NCBI RefSeq assembly: GCF_000615845.1
Contig: NZ_BAML01000006.1
Span: 1 to 64,000, forward strand
Origin: Ligilactobacillus hayakitensis DSM 18933 = JCM 14209
GTDB lineage: Bacteria; Bacillota; Bacilli; Lactobacillales; Lactobacillaceae
Direction of reading: 5' to 3'
Length of the DNA stretch: 64,000 nt
Of the stretch, positions 15,904 through 26,506 are shown piece after piece. Each line of letters starts with the position of its first letter. The first letter of the stretch is position 1. Both the position numbers and the translations under genes were made by a program. The notes under the pieces are model-generated. The model was not told the origin of the DNA, made no database searches, and saw only the letters and a list, made by a program, of their open reading frames with translations.

Positions 15904-18297
15904 CTACTTACTCTTATTGTTTGAATGTTTGAAACGGTTATTTTTCTTACCTGTTTTATAAAATGGTTTCTTTGATCCATTCTTTTTGTATCCACGTTGG
16001 CGATTATTAGAATCGTCTTTACTAAATTTTCTTCCTTTACCATGAAAATCTTTTTTACCGCCACGACGATCGCCACGTTTCTTTGGTGCATCAGGGAATT
16101 TCATCCCATCAATTAAGTTTGATTTTGGAACGTCTTTTGTATTAAGAAGTTTAAAATCAACTTCTTTTTGTTCAACATTAACATTCACTAATTTAACTTG
16201 AATTGGTTGACCAATCTTAAAAGTTCGTTTTGAACTGCGTCCGACTAAAGCCATGTGCTTTTCAACGAATACATAAAAGTCGTCCTTCATCTCTGTGATA
16301 TGAATTAAACCTTCAACCGTATTTTCCAAGGCAACAAACATCCCGAATTTTGTAACTGAACTAACTACTGCTGGGAATGTTTCTCCAACACGATCAGCCA
16401 TAAATTCAGCTTTTTTCATTGCATCTGTAGCACGTTCAGCATCAATCGCTTGACGTTCCATTTGAGAACTGTGAGTTGTAATTTCATCTAGTACATCAGC
16501 GTACTTAGCTTGCACTTCTTCAGACATCCCATTTTCACGATAATATCTAATTAAACGATGAACCATTAAATCAGGATATCTACGAATTGGCGAAGTAAAA
16601 TGAGTATAGTCTTGCGCCGCTAATCCAAAGTGGCCAATTGGTTCAGGTGAATACTTAGCTTGTTGCATTGAACGAAGTAACATCGTTGAAACCATTGCTT
16701 CTTCAGGTTTACCCGCAACTTTTCTCAAGACATTTTGTAACATCTTAGGCTTAACTTCATTACTCTTACCTGTAACTTCAATCCCTAAACTATTTAAAAA
16801 TTCGTAAAATGATTTAATTTTTTCTTCTTTAGGTGTTTCATGAATTCGGTAAACAAAAGGAACATGCTTTTTATTATAGTGAGCTGCAACAGTTTCATTA
16901 GCTGCTAACATGAATGATTCAACCATTCTTTCACTAGTGCCTCGTTCACGTAATTCAATGTCAATTGGATGTCCTACTTCATCAACAATAATTTTTGCTT
17001 CCGGAGCATCAAAATCAATTGCACCACGACGTTTACGCATTTTTACTAAGATTTTATGAAGCTCTCCCATTTCCTTAAACATCGGAACAAGAGCAGCATA
17101 TTTTTCTTTTGTCTTTTCATCATCAGATTCCAAAATCTTATTAATTGCCTTGTAAGTCATACGTTCAGTTGAACGAATTACACTTGGAAAAATCTTATGA
17201 TTTACAACGTCTCCTTCAGGCGTAATTTCCATCTCACAAGTCATTGCTAAACGTTCTACATGTGGATTTAATGAGCAAATCCCATTAGATAATTTGTGTG
17301 GAAGCATTGGAATTACACGATCAGTCAAATACACTGAGGTTCCACGTTCGTATGCCTCTTTATCAAGCGGAGTATTGGGACGAACGTAATGAGATACATC
17401 AGCAATATGCACTCCTAAATGATAATTCCCATTTTCCATTTTCCATACATTTACCGCATCATCCAAGTCTTTTGATTCAATACTATCAATTGTAACCATA
17501 TCTTGATCTGTTAAATCAACACGACCTTCTTTTTCAGCTTCAGTTACATTATCTGGAATCTTTGCAACTTGCTCCATAACTTCTTCTGGAAACTCAGTTG
17601 GAATATTATGTTGATATACAATTTCTAAAATATCCATTCCTGGATCATTTACATTACCAATTGTTTTAACTGCAACTACTTTAACTACTCCAGGTAAGGC
17701 AGTTGTTGGATATTCTGAAATATCTGCTAAAATAACTTCTCCTGGAACTGGATGTAATCCTTTATCCGAAACTAAGCACTTAAGACTGCTTAATTTCTTA
17801 TCTTTAATCCGAATTGCTCCGATGTATCCATCAGGTAATTTTTCTTCATCACTAACAACAAATTCACCAACAACTTGAGTAAGTGCATGATCAACGATTT
17901 CAACAATTTTACCACTTGGTCCCTTATCTTCTTCGGGAACACCTTCGCTAACCATTTCAACTTTGACAGTATCACCATTAATTGCTGCCATAGTATTTGG
18001 GGCTGCAATAAAGAAATCTTGTTCTTGATCTTCAACCTTCACAAATCCGAATCCTCTATCATTAGCACGAAATGTTCCTTCAAAAAGAACCGCAGGCTTA
18101 ACATAAATGAATGATTCGTCTTCTTGTAAAGAAATTTTATTACTATGTTCTAAATCAGCTAAAGCCTGTACGACAAATTTAAATTGCCCAGCTTCATTCA
18201 TATTGAAATGTTCAACTAAATCCTGCACAAAATAACTTTTATTTGGATTTTCACTGAATACATTCAATAATTCATCCTTTAAACTCTCTTTATTCAT
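15904..18297 (-). CDS. rnr: Ribonuclease R
   Basis: A 3'-5' hydrolytic exoribonuclease that degrades structured RNA and acts with SmpB-tmRNA in quality control. In order it shows an N-terminal winged helix, cold-shock domains, the RNB catalytic domain with DSIESKDLDDAV (catalytic aspartates) and HYTHFTSPIRRYPDL, an S1 domain near residue 620-700, and a long Lys/Arg/Asn-rich C-terminal tail. The ATG at 18297 follows GAGGAAAT and gives 797 aa. The upstream ATG at 18324 lacks a ribosome site. smpB lies 22 bases downstream. Confidence 0.94.
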   Translation of the reverse strand: MNKESLKDELLNVFSENPNKSYFVQDLVEHFNMNEAGQFKFVVQALADLEHSNKISLQEDESFIYVKPAVLFEGTFRANDRGFGFVKVEDQEQDFFIAAPNTMAAINGDTVKVEMVSEGVPEEDKGPSGKIVEIVDHALTQVVGEFVVSDEEKLPDGYIGAIRIKDKKLSSLKCLVSDKGLHPVPGEVILADISEYPTTALPGVVKVVAVKTIGNVNDPGMDILEIVYQHNIPTEFPEEVMEQVAKIPDNVTEAEKEGRVDLTDQDMVTIDSIESKDLDDAVNVWKMENGNYHLGVHIADVSHYVRPNTPLDKEAYERGTSVYLTDRVIPMLPHKLSNGICSLNPHVERLAMTCEMEITPEGDVVNHKIFPSVIRSTERMTYKAINKILESDDEKTKEKYAALVPMFKEMGELHKILVKMRKRRGAIDFDAPEAKIIVDEVGHPIDIELRERGTSERMVESFMLAANETVAAHYNKKHVPFVYRIHETPKEEKIKSFYEFLNSLGIEVTGKSNEVKPKMLQNVLRKVAGKPEEAMVSTMLLRSMQQAKYSPEPIGHFGLAAQDYTHFTSPIRRYPDLMVHRLIRYYRENGMSEEVQAKYADVLDEITTHSSQMERQAIDAERATDAMKKAEFMADRVGETFPAVVSSVTKFGMFVALENTVEGLIHITEMKDDFYVFVEKHMALVGRSSKRTFKIGQPIQVKLVNVNVEQKEVDFKLLNTKDVPKSNLIDGMKFPDAPKKRGDRRGGKKDFHGKGRKFSKDDSNNRQRGYKKNGSKKPFYKTGKKNNRFKHSNNKSK

Positions 18298-18334
18298 ATA
18301 TTTCCTCATAATTTTTTTATTCATTTTGATATAG

Positions 18335-18362
18335 AAAAGCCTCCTGATATTATTCAGAAGAC
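18335..18362 (-). terminator. Weak terminator-like hairpin between secG and rnr
   Basis: On the minus strand a 9-bp stem rich in G-U pairs (18339-18347 with 18354-18362) is followed by TTTTC. It may reduce read-through from secG into rnr. Confidence 0.45.
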
Positions 18363-18372
18363 TCTAACATTA

Positions 18373-18609
18373 TTAATGCGATGAAATGTAAACTAAAGCG
18401 AGTGCGATTGCAAAAAATAAAATTCCTAAAATTACAGTTACTTTTTGCATGAAAGCTTCGAACCCGCGAGGCTTTTGTCTACTAAATAGTTCACTTGCTC
18501 CACCTGAAAGTGCAGTTGATGCATTGTCATTTTTTGCTGGCTGCATCATCACAGCGATAATAATTAAAATCGATACAATAATAAGTAAAACCAATAAAAT
18601 GTTATACAA
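18373..18609 (-). CDS. secG: Preprotein translocase subunit SecG
   Basis: A small accessory subunit of the SecYEG channel. Two membrane helices are visible (ILLVLLIIVSILIIIAVMM and VTVILGILFFAIALALVYI) with the conserved loop between them, including ALSGGASELFSRQKPRGFE. I place the start at TTG 18609 because GGAGG lies eight bases upstream and it yields 78 aa beginning MYNILLVLL, like other SecG proteins. The ATG at 18624 overlaps that ribosome site. It is the first gene of secG-rnr-smpB. Confidence 0.9.
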   Translation of the reverse strand: MYNILLVLLIIVSILIIIAVMMQPAKNDNASTALSGGASELFSRQKPRGFEAFMQKVTVILGILFFAIALALVYISSH

Positions 18610-18649
18610 AAGGAAATCCTCCATTCCTTCTTAAATATATATACAACTA

Positions 18650-18658
18650 ATTTTAGCA
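18650..18658 (-). promoter_or_regulatory. Extended -10 promoter of secG-rnr-smpB
   Basis: TGCTAAAAT on the minus strand (hexamer 18650-18655) about 40 bases before the secG start codon. Confidence 0.45.
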
Positions 18659-18684
18659 TAACTTTAGCTATTTTCCCAGCAGAT

Positions 18685-20223
18685 TTAATGACTTTCAGTT
18701 CCATTTGCAAGGTATTTAATTTCTTTGACAATTATATTTTGATTTTTCTCATCTGCTTCGACTACTAACGTATCGCCAGAGCGAATAATTGTATCTCCAT
18801 GAGGTAAAATATGTTTTTCTCCTCGTTCTATTTCAATTAATAATGAATTTTTCGGCCAATTTATTTGTCGAACTTGACGATCTTGAATTAATGATCCTAC
18901 AAAAACAGGGATTCTAATCTTATCTGTAAATGCAATATTACTTCCCTGACGTGTTGGATTTTTATTTAATTGCTCTAACAACGCTTCATAAATTGGTAAT
19001 CCATTTAATAAATCAACGACAGTATAAGAAATAAGTGAGACAACCGCTAATGGCATCAAATGTTGCAGCGACCCTACCATTTCTGTGATTAATAAAATAG
19101 CCGTAAATGGTGCTTTTCCGATACAAGCAAAGTAGCCTGCCATTGCATAAATTATACAATCAACAATAAAATGTGAATCTAACATCCCTAATTTTGCAGC
19201 AATTACCCCATACAACGCTCCAATAATCGCTCCTAATGATAAGATTGGTAAAAAAATCCCCCCAGGAAGTCCCGAACCATATGATAAAACTGAAAATATT
19301 AATCTTACAATCAATAAGATAATCAAAAATTTAACCCCTGGTATATAATCCGAAAAGTTTAATATAATTCGATTTCCCCCACCAATATAATTCGGAAGGA
19401 AATACCCCACAAACATTAATATTACATACGGAATAATCGACCAATATCTTTGGGGAATAAACTTAAAATGTTTATAAAATTTTTTGCTGTTCAGCGTTAA
19501 ATATTGATACAACAATCCAAATAAGCCTAAAATTATTCCTAAGAGAATTAAATTGAAATATTGTGAAATTGGAAATTGAATATTATTTTTCATATTTAAC
19601 ACAGGCGTAAGACCAAAAAAACTAAGAGAAATATAATTTGCAGCCAAGGCTGCGGATAAAGATGTTGTCCACACCAGTGGAGAAAAATTATGATAGACTT
19701 CTTCCAAAATAAATAATGTTGAAGCTATTGGCGCATTAAAGGCTGCGGATAACCCGGCAGAAGCTCCACCGGCAATAAACACTCTTCTCCCAGAGCCTTT
19801 GATTTTAGATACTTCAGCAAGTCCTTGTCCGACTGCTGCACCTAGTTGTATCGATGGCCCCTCCCTTCCCAAAGAAAGGCCTGAGCTGATACTCAAAACT
19901 CCACCAATCCATTTTCGCCAAAGAACAGACCACCAATCCATTTCTAATTCGCCGGAAAGCTGTCCTTCTATTTGTGGAATTCCAGAACCTTTAATATTAG
20001 GTTCGGCTTGAATTAATTTTCCAACCACAACAACTATCACTAAAAAAATAATTGCTAATAATCCTAAAAATTTAACATCAAAATGTCCTAACTTAAATAA
20101 ACGAATAACGCATTCTAATAAGAATTCGATAGCAAGCCGAAATAAACTAACAACTAATCCTGCAACGATTCCTATTAAAATTCCACGAAGAATAAAAATA
20201 AATCTAGTTGTATTTAGCTTCAT
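18685..20223 (-). CDS. ClC-family H+/Cl- exchanger with C-terminal RCK_C-like domain
   Basis: A chloride/proton antiporter of the ClC family. The anion-path motifs GSGIPQ (79-84) and GREGPS (119-124, gating Glu121) are intact, as is the internal proton glutamate region ASTLFILEEVYHNFSP, which points to exchange rather than a passive channel. After about eighteen membrane helices the C-terminus (about 437-505) carries a beta-rich segment with LLIEIERGEKHILPHGDTII and SGDTLVVEADE, resembling a TrkA-C/RCK_C ligand-binding domain. Such domains can bind c-di-AMP in other proteins, though no binding can be claimed here. It lies between secG and eno and is likely monocistronic. Confidence 0.88.
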   Translation of the reverse strand: MKLNTTRFIFILRGILIGIVAGLVVSLFRLAIEFLLECVIRLFKLGHFDVKFLGLLAIIFLVIVVVVGKLIQAEPNIKGSGIPQIEGQLSGELEMDWWSVLWRKWIGGVLSISSGLSLGREGPSIQLGAAVGQGLAEVSKIKGSGRRVFIAGGASAGLSAAFNAPIASTLFILEEVYHNFSPLVWTTSLSAALAANYISLSFFGLTPVLNMKNNIQFPISQYFNLILLGIILGLFGLLYQYLTLNSKKFYKHFKFIPQRYWSIIPYVILMFVGYFLPNYIGGGNRIILNFSDYIPGVKFLIILLIVRLIFSVLSYGSGLPGGIFLPILSLGAIIGALYGVIAAKLGMLDSHFIVDCIIYAMAGYFACIGKAPFTAILLITEMVGSLQHLMPLAVVSLISYTVVDLLNGLPIYEALLEQLNKNPTRQGSNIAFTDKIRIPVFVGSLIQDRQVRQINWPKNSLLIEIERGEKHILPHGDTIIRSGDTLVVEADEKNQNIIVKEIKYLANGTESH

Positions 20224-20247
20224 TTATTACTGCCTCCTAAATATATG

Positions 20248-20281
20248 TAAAAAAAGAGGCATGGCAACTGCCACACCCCTT
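20248..20281 (-). terminator. Terminator of the glycolytic operon
   Basis: A long minus-strand stem (20255-20266 with 20269-20280, some G-U pairs) followed by seven T, just after the eno stop. Confidence 0.8.
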
Positions 20282-20292
20282 AAAATCACAAA

Positions 20293-21618
<1,326 letters not shown>

Positions 21619-21735
21619 TTAAAATACACTCCTTTGAGTAAATTAAAAAATTAAATGAGAATAAATTCCCTAGTATTATTTTACTTTTTTTCTTTCAATT
21701 AATCAATGAATTTTATCATTGATCAACCTAATTAA

Positions 21736-22491
21736 TTAGCCTTTGTAGTTAACTAAAGCTAAGTATGAGTCTGGTACTAATGAAGCACCACCAACTAAAC
21801 CACCGTCGATGTTTTCTTTGCTCATTAATTCCTTAACATTTTCAGGTTTTACTGAACCACCGTATTGTACACGAACTTTGTCAGCAACTGTTTGATCGTA
21901 AAGGTTTGCAACTGTTTCACGAACAACTTTACAAATTTCTTCAGCTTGATCAGCAGTAGCAGTCTTACCTGTACCGATAGCCCAAATTGGTTCGTAAGCG
22001 ATAACTAAGCTAGCAACTTGTTCGCCAGTTAAACCTTTTAATGCTGCTGTAACTTGTTCTTCAACCCATTTTTCAGCATTACCTGCTTCACGAGTTTCTA
22101 AACTTTCACCACAGCAAATGATTGGTGTTAAACCATTACGGAAAATTGCGTGAGCTTTTTTGTTGATGTCTTCATCAGTTTCGTGGAAGTAGTCACGACG
22201 TTCTGAGTGACCAATAACAACGTAGTCAACACCCATTTCCTTTAATACTTTAGGAGATGTTTCACCAGTGAAAGCACCTTCATCTTCAAAGTAGCAGTTT
22301 TCAGCAGCTACTTTTAAATCTGAACCTTTAGCATTTTCTAATAATGCTGGAAGATCAACTGCTGGAGCAGCAATTACTGATTCTACAACTGATGAATCTG
22401 GTAATTGATCTTTAACAGCTTTTACAAATTCAGCTGTTTGTTCTGGGTTCATGTTCATTTTCCAGTTACCTGCGATAATAGGAGTACGCAC
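21736..22491 (-). CDS. tpiA: Triosephosphate isomerase
   Basis: Interconverts dihydroxyacetone phosphate and glyceraldehyde-3-phosphate. Active-site residues are present: Lys11 (GNWKMN), His95 (VIGHSERR) and Glu167 ([11 protein letters not shown]), plus the phosphate loop GGSVKPEN. It starts at GTG 22491 with AAAGGATGG upstream. Length 251 aa is standard. Third metabolic gene in the CggR-controlled operon. Confidence 0.97.
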   Translation of the reverse strand: MRTPIIAGNWKMNMNPEQTAEFVKAVKDQLPDSSVVESVIAAPAVDLPALLENAKGSDLKVAAENCYFEDEGAFTGETSPKVLKEMGVDYVVIGHSERRDYFHETDEDINKKAHAIFRNGLTPIICCGESLETREAGNAEKWVEEQVTAALKGLTGEQVASLVIAYEPIWAIGTGKTATADQAEEICKVVRETVANLYDQTVADKVRVQYGGSVKPENVKELMSKENIDGGLVGGASLVPDSYLALVNYKG

Positions 22492-22544
22492 AATAAATCC
22501 ATCCTTTCAATATATAAAATCTATTTTTAGTTAATAATCAACGA

Positions 22545-23747
22545 TTATTTGTCTGATACAGCGGCAATACCAGGTAATGTCTTACCTTCTAAGTATTCTA
22601 ATGAAGCGCCACCACCAGTTGAGATGTGAGTTAACTTATCTGCAACACCTAATTGTTGAACAGCAGCAGTTGAATCCCCACCACCAACGATTGTTGTAGC
22701 GTCTGATAATGTACCTAAGAATTTACCAACTTCAAGTGTACCTTTAGCAAAGTTGCTCATTTCAAATACACCCATTGGTCCGTTCCAAACAACAGTCTTA
22801 GCATCAGCTAAAGTATCTTTGAATAATTGAACAGACTTAGGTCCGATATCTAAAGCCATGTAACCATCAGGAATATCACCTTCTGCAACTTGACTTGGAG
22901 CATCGTTGTTGAATTCTGTTGCAACTACGTTATCAACAGGTAATACTAACTTATCACCAGCTTTTTCCATGATTTCTTTAGCTAATTCAATCTTGTCTTC
23001 TTCAACAAGTGAGTTACCAATCTTAATTCCTTTTGCAGCGTAGAATGTGTAAGTCATACCACCACCAACAATAACTTTGTCAGCTTTACCTAATAAGTGG
23101 TTGATAACACCAATCTTATCTGAAACTTTAGCACCACCTAAAATAGCAACAAATGGTGTTTTAGGATCATCAACAGCGTTACCTAAGAATTGGATTTCTT
23201 TTTCTAATAAGTAACCAGCAGCAGCTTTCTTACCTTCTGCCTTCATTGCTTCTGAAATACCAACATTTGAAGCGTGTGAACGGTGAGCTGTACCGAATGC
23301 ATCGTTAACGAATACATCACCTAATGATGCCCAGTACTTACCTAATTCAGGATCATTTCCTGATTCTTTTTTACCGTCTAAATCTTCGAAACGTGTGTTT
23401 TCAACAACTAAAACATCGCCATCTTCCATGTTGTTGATAGCATCTTCTAATTGTGCACCACGAGTTTCTGGAACAAATGTAACAGGTTTGTTTAATAATT
23501 CTGCTAAATGTTCTGCAACTGGACGTAATGATAATTCCTTCTTGTCATCTTCAGTCTTAATACGACCTAAGTGTGAGAATAAGATAGCCTTACCACCGTT
23601 TTCTGTTACGTAGTTAATTGTTGGTAAAGCGGCTACCATACGGTTATCGTTACCGATAACGCCACCTTTAATAGGAACATTAAAGTCCACACGAATTAAA
23701 ACTTTTTTACTCTTAACATCTAAATCTGAAACTGTTAATTTAGCCAT
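22545..23747 (-). CDS. pgk: Phosphoglycerate kinase
   Basis: Makes ATP from 1,3-bisphosphoglycerate. Recognisable by [14 protein letters not shown] near the N-terminus, the SHLGRI loop, the hinge region and the C-terminal nucleotide motif [14 protein letters not shown] with the [11 protein letters not shown] end. Length 400 aa is normal. AGGAGG lies about 11 bases before the ATG. A strong hairpin with a T-rich tail lies between gap and pgk, so pgk, tpi and eno may be expressed at a lower level than gap. Confidence 0.97.
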   Translation of the reverse strand: MAKLTVSDLDVKSKKVLIRVDFNVPIKGGVIGNDNRMVAALPTINYVTENGGKAILFSHLGRIKTEDDKKELSLRPVAEHLAELLNKPVTFVPETRGAQLEDAINNMEDGDVLVVENTRFEDLDGKKESGNDPELGKYWASLGDVFVNDAFGTAHRSHASNVGISEAMKAEGKKAAAGYLLEKEIQFLGNAVDDPKTPFVAILGGAKVSDKIGVINHLLGKADKVIVGGGMTYTFYAAKGIKIGNSLVEEDKIELAKEIMEKAGDKLVLPVDNVVATEFNNDAPSQVAEGDIPDGYMALDIGPKSVQLFKDTLADAKTVVWNGPMGVFEMSNFAKGTLEVGKFLGTLSDATTIVGGGDSTAAVQQLGVADKLTHISTGGGASLEYLEGKTLPGIAAVSDK

Positions 23748-23785
23748 GATTCAGTAAACCTCCTAAAAGTAGATTCAATAATAAT

Positions 23786-23816
23786 AAAAGGCGGAAGGAG
23801 TATTCCTCCTCCCGCC
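23786..23816 (-). terminator. Internal terminator-like hairpin between gap and pgk
   Basis: An 11-bp GC-rich stem (23790-23800 with 23806-23816) with a 5-base loop, followed on the minus strand by TTTTATTATTATT. It would allow partial read-through and a step down in expression within the operon. Confidence 0.7.
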
Positions 23817-23854
23817 TTAAGAATTTGCAATTAGCAATAGATACTAATCAAAAA

Positions 23855-24868
23855 TTAGATCATGCTTGCAAATTTTTCTAATGTACGGATCATTTGTGAT
23901 GTGAAACCGTATTCGTTGTCGTACCATGAAACAACCTTAACAACTTGGCCTTCACCTTCACCAACAACTTGTGTTTGTGTTGGGTCGAAGATTGAACCGA
24001 ATGTTGTACCGATGATATCTGATGATACTACACCGTCAGCGTTGTAACCGAATGATGGGTTGTTTTCAGTAACTTTCTTAACTGCTTCGTTAACTTCTTC
24101 AGCTGTAACTTCTTTGTCTAAAGTAACAACTAATTCTGTTAATGAACCTGTAATAACTGGAACACGTTGTGCATGTCCGTCAAGCTTACCGTTCAATTCT
24201 GGAACAACTAAACCGATAGCCTTTGCAGCACCAGTTGAGTGAGGAATTGTGTTTTGAGCAGCAGCACGAGCGTTACGTACGTTACCACCACGGTCTGGAC
24301 CATCTTGTAATTTTTGTGTAGCTGTGTAAGCGTGGATTGTTGTCATTGTACCAGCTTTGATACCAAATGCATCGTTAACAGCTTTAGCCATTGGAGCTAA
24401 GCAGTTTGTAGTACATGAAGCAGCTGAAACGATCTTGTCGTCAGCAGTAATTTGGTCATCGTTTACACCGTAAACGATTGTTGTCATAGCACCAGCTGGA
24501 GCTGATACTAATACACGCTTAGCACCTGCTTCTAAGTGTGCTGAAGCTTTTTCTTCTGATGTGTAGAAACCTGTTGATTCAAGAACTAAGTCAACACCAT
24601 CGTTCTTAACCCAAGGAATGTTCTTAGCATCTGCTTCTGCGTATACAGGAATTTCCTTACCGTTAACGATAAGTGAGTTTTCTGTTGCAGAAACTTCACC
24701 GTCAAATTGACCGTGAGCTGTGTCGTACTTCAATAAGTGAGCTAACATAGCTGGTGAAGTTAAGTCGTTGATAGCAACAACTTCTAAATCTTGTGATGTT
24801 TCAGCAATACGACGGAATGCTAAACGACCGATACGGCCAAAACCATTAATACCTACTTTAGTTGACAT
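23855..24868 (-). CDS. gap: Glyceraldehyde-3-phosphate dehydrogenase, NAD-type
   Basis: The glycolytic NAD-dependent enzyme. The nucleotide fold starts [15 protein letters not shown], and Asp35 in AINDLTS favours NAD. The catalytic cysteine is Cys152 in [13 protein letters not shown], followed by the histidine in [13 protein letters not shown]. It ends with [12 protein letters not shown]. Length 337 aa is standard. Codon use and the AAAGGAGG ribosome site suggest very high expression. It is preceded by a stem-loop at the end of cggR and followed by a partial terminator, which together should yield abundant gap-only message. Confidence 0.98.
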   Translation of the reverse strand: MSTKVGINGFGRIGRLAFRRIAETSQDLEVVAINDLTSPAMLAHLLKYDTAHGQFDGEVSATENSLIVNGKEIPVYAEADAKNIPWVKNDGVDLVLESTGFYTSEEKASAHLEAGAKRVLVSAPAGAMTTIVYGVNDDQITADDKIVSAASCTTNCLAPMAKAVNDAFGIKAGTMTTIHAYTATQKLQDGPDRGGNVRNARAAAQNTIPHSTGAAKAIGLVVPELNGKLDGHAQRVPVITGSLTELVVTLDKEVTAEEVNEAVKKVTENNPSFGYNADGVVSSDIIGTTFGSIFDPTQTQVVGEGEGQVVKVVSWYDNEYGFTSQMIRTLEKFASMI

Positions 24869-24911
24869 AACTAAAATTTCCTCCTTTTAGGAAATGAATA
24901 TTTTTTATTTT

Positions 24912-24933
24912 AAAAAGTAATGTTAAACATTAC
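24912..24933 (-). promoter_or_regulatory. Stem-loop at the cggR stop codon, possible RNA-processing or attenuation site
   Basis: GTAATGT/ACATTAC arms (24927-24933 and 24917-24923) with a 3-base loop and TTTTT after it on the minus strand. The stem contains the last two bases of the cggR stop codon. In Bacillus subtilis the cggR-gapA message is cut near the end of cggR. A similar role is an inference here. Confidence 0.5.
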
Positions 24934-25958
24934 CCTTTTAAAATCATCTTAGCAGCTCCTTCATCAGTAATCAAGCATGTTTTTTTAGGAGCGTTTTTCA
25001 TGTACGCTACAATCGCCCGTGCTTTCTTTTTGCCACCGGCAATTGCAAATACACGATCCATTTGAGTGAGATCTTCAAGTTGTAAGCCGATTCTTGGAAT
25101 CTTATAAACAACTTCTCCCTTATCGTTAAAAAAGTATCCAAATGCTTCTGCAACAGCATCTTTTTCTTCTAACATACTAATTGCTTTTCCAGACATACCA
25201 CGGCGTTTCGCCATTTCACTGGCTTCACCAATACTATGTATAACAGCATTGCTTGAACGAATAATTTTAACTACTTCCTGAACACTTGGTTCATTTAGTA
25301 GTGGACGATAAGTATCTTCACTCACTTGTTCAGGCACATATAATGAACGGTACTGCCCGCCTGTTTTTTGAGCCATTAGCCCACAAACGTTATTGGCCTG
25401 AAAATCTAACCTTTCTCCCATCCCACCACGGGCTGGAACGAAAGTTATCTCTCGCTGCTTTGCGACTTCAGGGGTAAACGTACTAGCAATCTTTGCCATC
25501 GTCGACCCCCCCATTACAGCGACTACATTAGGGCCCTTAGGTAAACTATCAACTAACAAATCATTGGTTAATTTACCTAAATCTTCCAAAATGTTTGGTT
25601 GTTGATCACTATCACCAGCCACCACAAAACACTTTTCAATTCCAAGCTTTTGCTTTAACTGTAATTCTAATGATTCAAGTCCTAATAATGAAGTCATCAA
25701 TCCTGATAACCCTGCAAGTAGCTTTTTACCTTTATGCGTGATAACCATCCCTGATTTTGTAGTCGCAATTAATTCTTGCTTCTTTAAATAATCAGTTTCA
25801 GTTCGCAAAGTTCGTTCACTCATTTCTAAGGTTTGAGCTAATAATCGTCTACCTACCGGTTCAGACCAATTGATATTTCGTAAGATAAGAACCCTTCTCT
25901 TCAAAACATCAGTCAGATCGGGAACGATTGACTCTACTAATTCAATTTCCTTATGCAT
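24930..25958 (-). CDS. cggR: Central glycolytic genes repressor CggR (SorC family)
   Basis: A SorC/DeoR-type repressor with an N-terminal winged helix (about residues 15-75, QTLEMSERTLRTETDYLKKQ) and a C-terminal sugar-phosphate sensing domain (VVAVMGGSTMAKIAS, FVPARGGMGE). In B. subtilis fructose-1,6-bisphosphate relieves its repression of the gapA operon. The ATG at 25958, with AGAGGA upstream, gives 342 aa. An upstream TTG-initiated extension through the operator is not credible. It is the first gene of cggR-gap-pgk-tpi-eno and lies directly downstream of its own predicted operator. Confidence 0.95.
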   Translation of the reverse strand: MHKEIELVESIVPDLTDVLKRRVLILRNINWSEPVGRRLLAQTLEMSERTLRTETDYLKKQELIATTKSGMVITHKGKKLLAGLSGLMTSLLGLESLELQLKQKLGIEKCFVVAGDSDQQPNILEDLGKLTNDLLVDSLPKGPNVVAVMGGSTMAKIASTFTPEVAKQREITFVPARGGMGERLDFQANNVCGLMAQKTGGQYRSLYVPEQVSEDTYRPLLNEPSVQEVVKIIRSSNAVIHSIGEASEMAKRRGMSGKAISMLEEKDAVAEAFGYFFNDKGEVVYKIPRIGLQLEDLTQMDRVFAIAGGKKKARAIVAYMKNAPKKTCLITDEGAAKMILKG

Positions 25959-25975
25959 GACTGTCCTCTTCCCGT

Positions 25976-26012
25976 GGGTCACTAATTGACCCTCATTGTC
26001 AATCAGCGACCC
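25976..26012 (-). promoter_or_regulatory. CggR operator, two tandem half-sites
   Basis: Read on the minus strand the site is GGGTC-N6-TGAC-N5-GGGTC-N6-TGAC, with the same spacing as the B. subtilis CggR operator as I know it (GGGAC-N6-TGTC repeated), but with the central A/T swapped in every arm. It lies between the promoter and the cggR start codon, as expected for a road-block type of repression. Confidence 0.8.
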
Positions 26013-26076
26013 AGTTAAGTAAAAAATAAAAGTACAATAGCAAAATAAAATGCTTTCATACCTCAACTACAATTGT

Positions 26077-26105
26077 ATTGTAACAATAAAGATTTTGTTT
26101 TGCAA
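26077..26105 (-). promoter_or_regulatory. Promoter of the cggR-gap-pgk-tpi-eno operon
   Basis: TTGCAA (26100-26105), 17-base spacer, TACAAT (26077-26082) with an upstream TG. A start near 26070 gives a leader of about 110 bases that contains the operator. Confidence 0.7.
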
Positions 26106-26204
26106 GCACTTTATTCCACTTTATATAAACTTTTCCTACACTTTTGTTAAATACGAATTATATCTCTCATCATCTTCAAAATTGTTATTTTTTTAGATAT
26201 AAAC

Positions 26205-26243
26205 AGAAAAACAGGAACAACTTTAAGAAAAGTTGTTCCTGTT
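26205..26243 (-). terminator. Terminator of the tRNA-Arg gene
   Basis: A perfect 15-bp stem (26210-26224 with 26229-26243) and a T run on the minus strand. Confidence 0.85.
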
Positions 26244-26261
26244 AAATTCTAGTAATATTAG

Positions 26262-26333
26262 TGCGCCATCTCGGAGTCGAACCGAGATTACGAGAACCGG
26301 AATCTCGTGTGATATCCATTACACTAACGGCGC
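26262..26333 (-). tRNA. tRNA-Arg, anticodon CCG
   Basis: A full cloverleaf can be drawn on the minus strand: acceptor GCGCCGT/ATGGCGC (one G-U pair), D arm GTGT/ACAC, anticodon stem CGAGA/TCTCG with loop TTCCGGT, and T arm with GGTTCGACTCC. Anticodon CCG (26298-26300) reads CGG codons. The discriminator base is A, and the CCA end is not encoded. It stands alone, followed by a strong terminator. Confidence 0.93.
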
Positions 26334-26409
26334 AAACTTTACTCTACTATCTTAAAATAAATCAACTTTAAAATCAAATATTTATTTTTATTTTTTTTAG
26401 TTCAATATA

Positions 26410-26426
26410 TTTGACCAAGCTTGACC
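26410..26426 (+). promoter_or_regulatory. CtsR operator upstream of clpP
   Basis: TTTGACC-AAG-CTTGACC matches the CtsR heptad repeat (GGTCAAA-N3-GGTCAAA on the other strand) at 13 of 14 positions. The second TTGACC can serve as a -35 with TACATT 18 bases on. A second extended -10 (TGCTAAAAT) follows at 26459-26467, inside an ATGAGT/ACTCAT hairpin. Confidence 0.75.
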
Positions 26427-26506
26427 AATGTTGTAAACTAGCAATACATTGAGATGAGTGCTAAAATACTCATTGAAAGTTATTATTTAATTTGGGAGGC
26501 TAATTT

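Noticed and set aside
25959-26066. N-terminal extension of CggR from a TTG at 26066
   Set aside because: It would run through the operator and lacks the ribosome site found at ATG 25958. Family proteins start at the latter.
26205-26243. Long perfect hairpin considered as a mobile element end or small RNA
   Set aside because: Its position right after tRNA-Arg and the T run make it an ordinary terminator.
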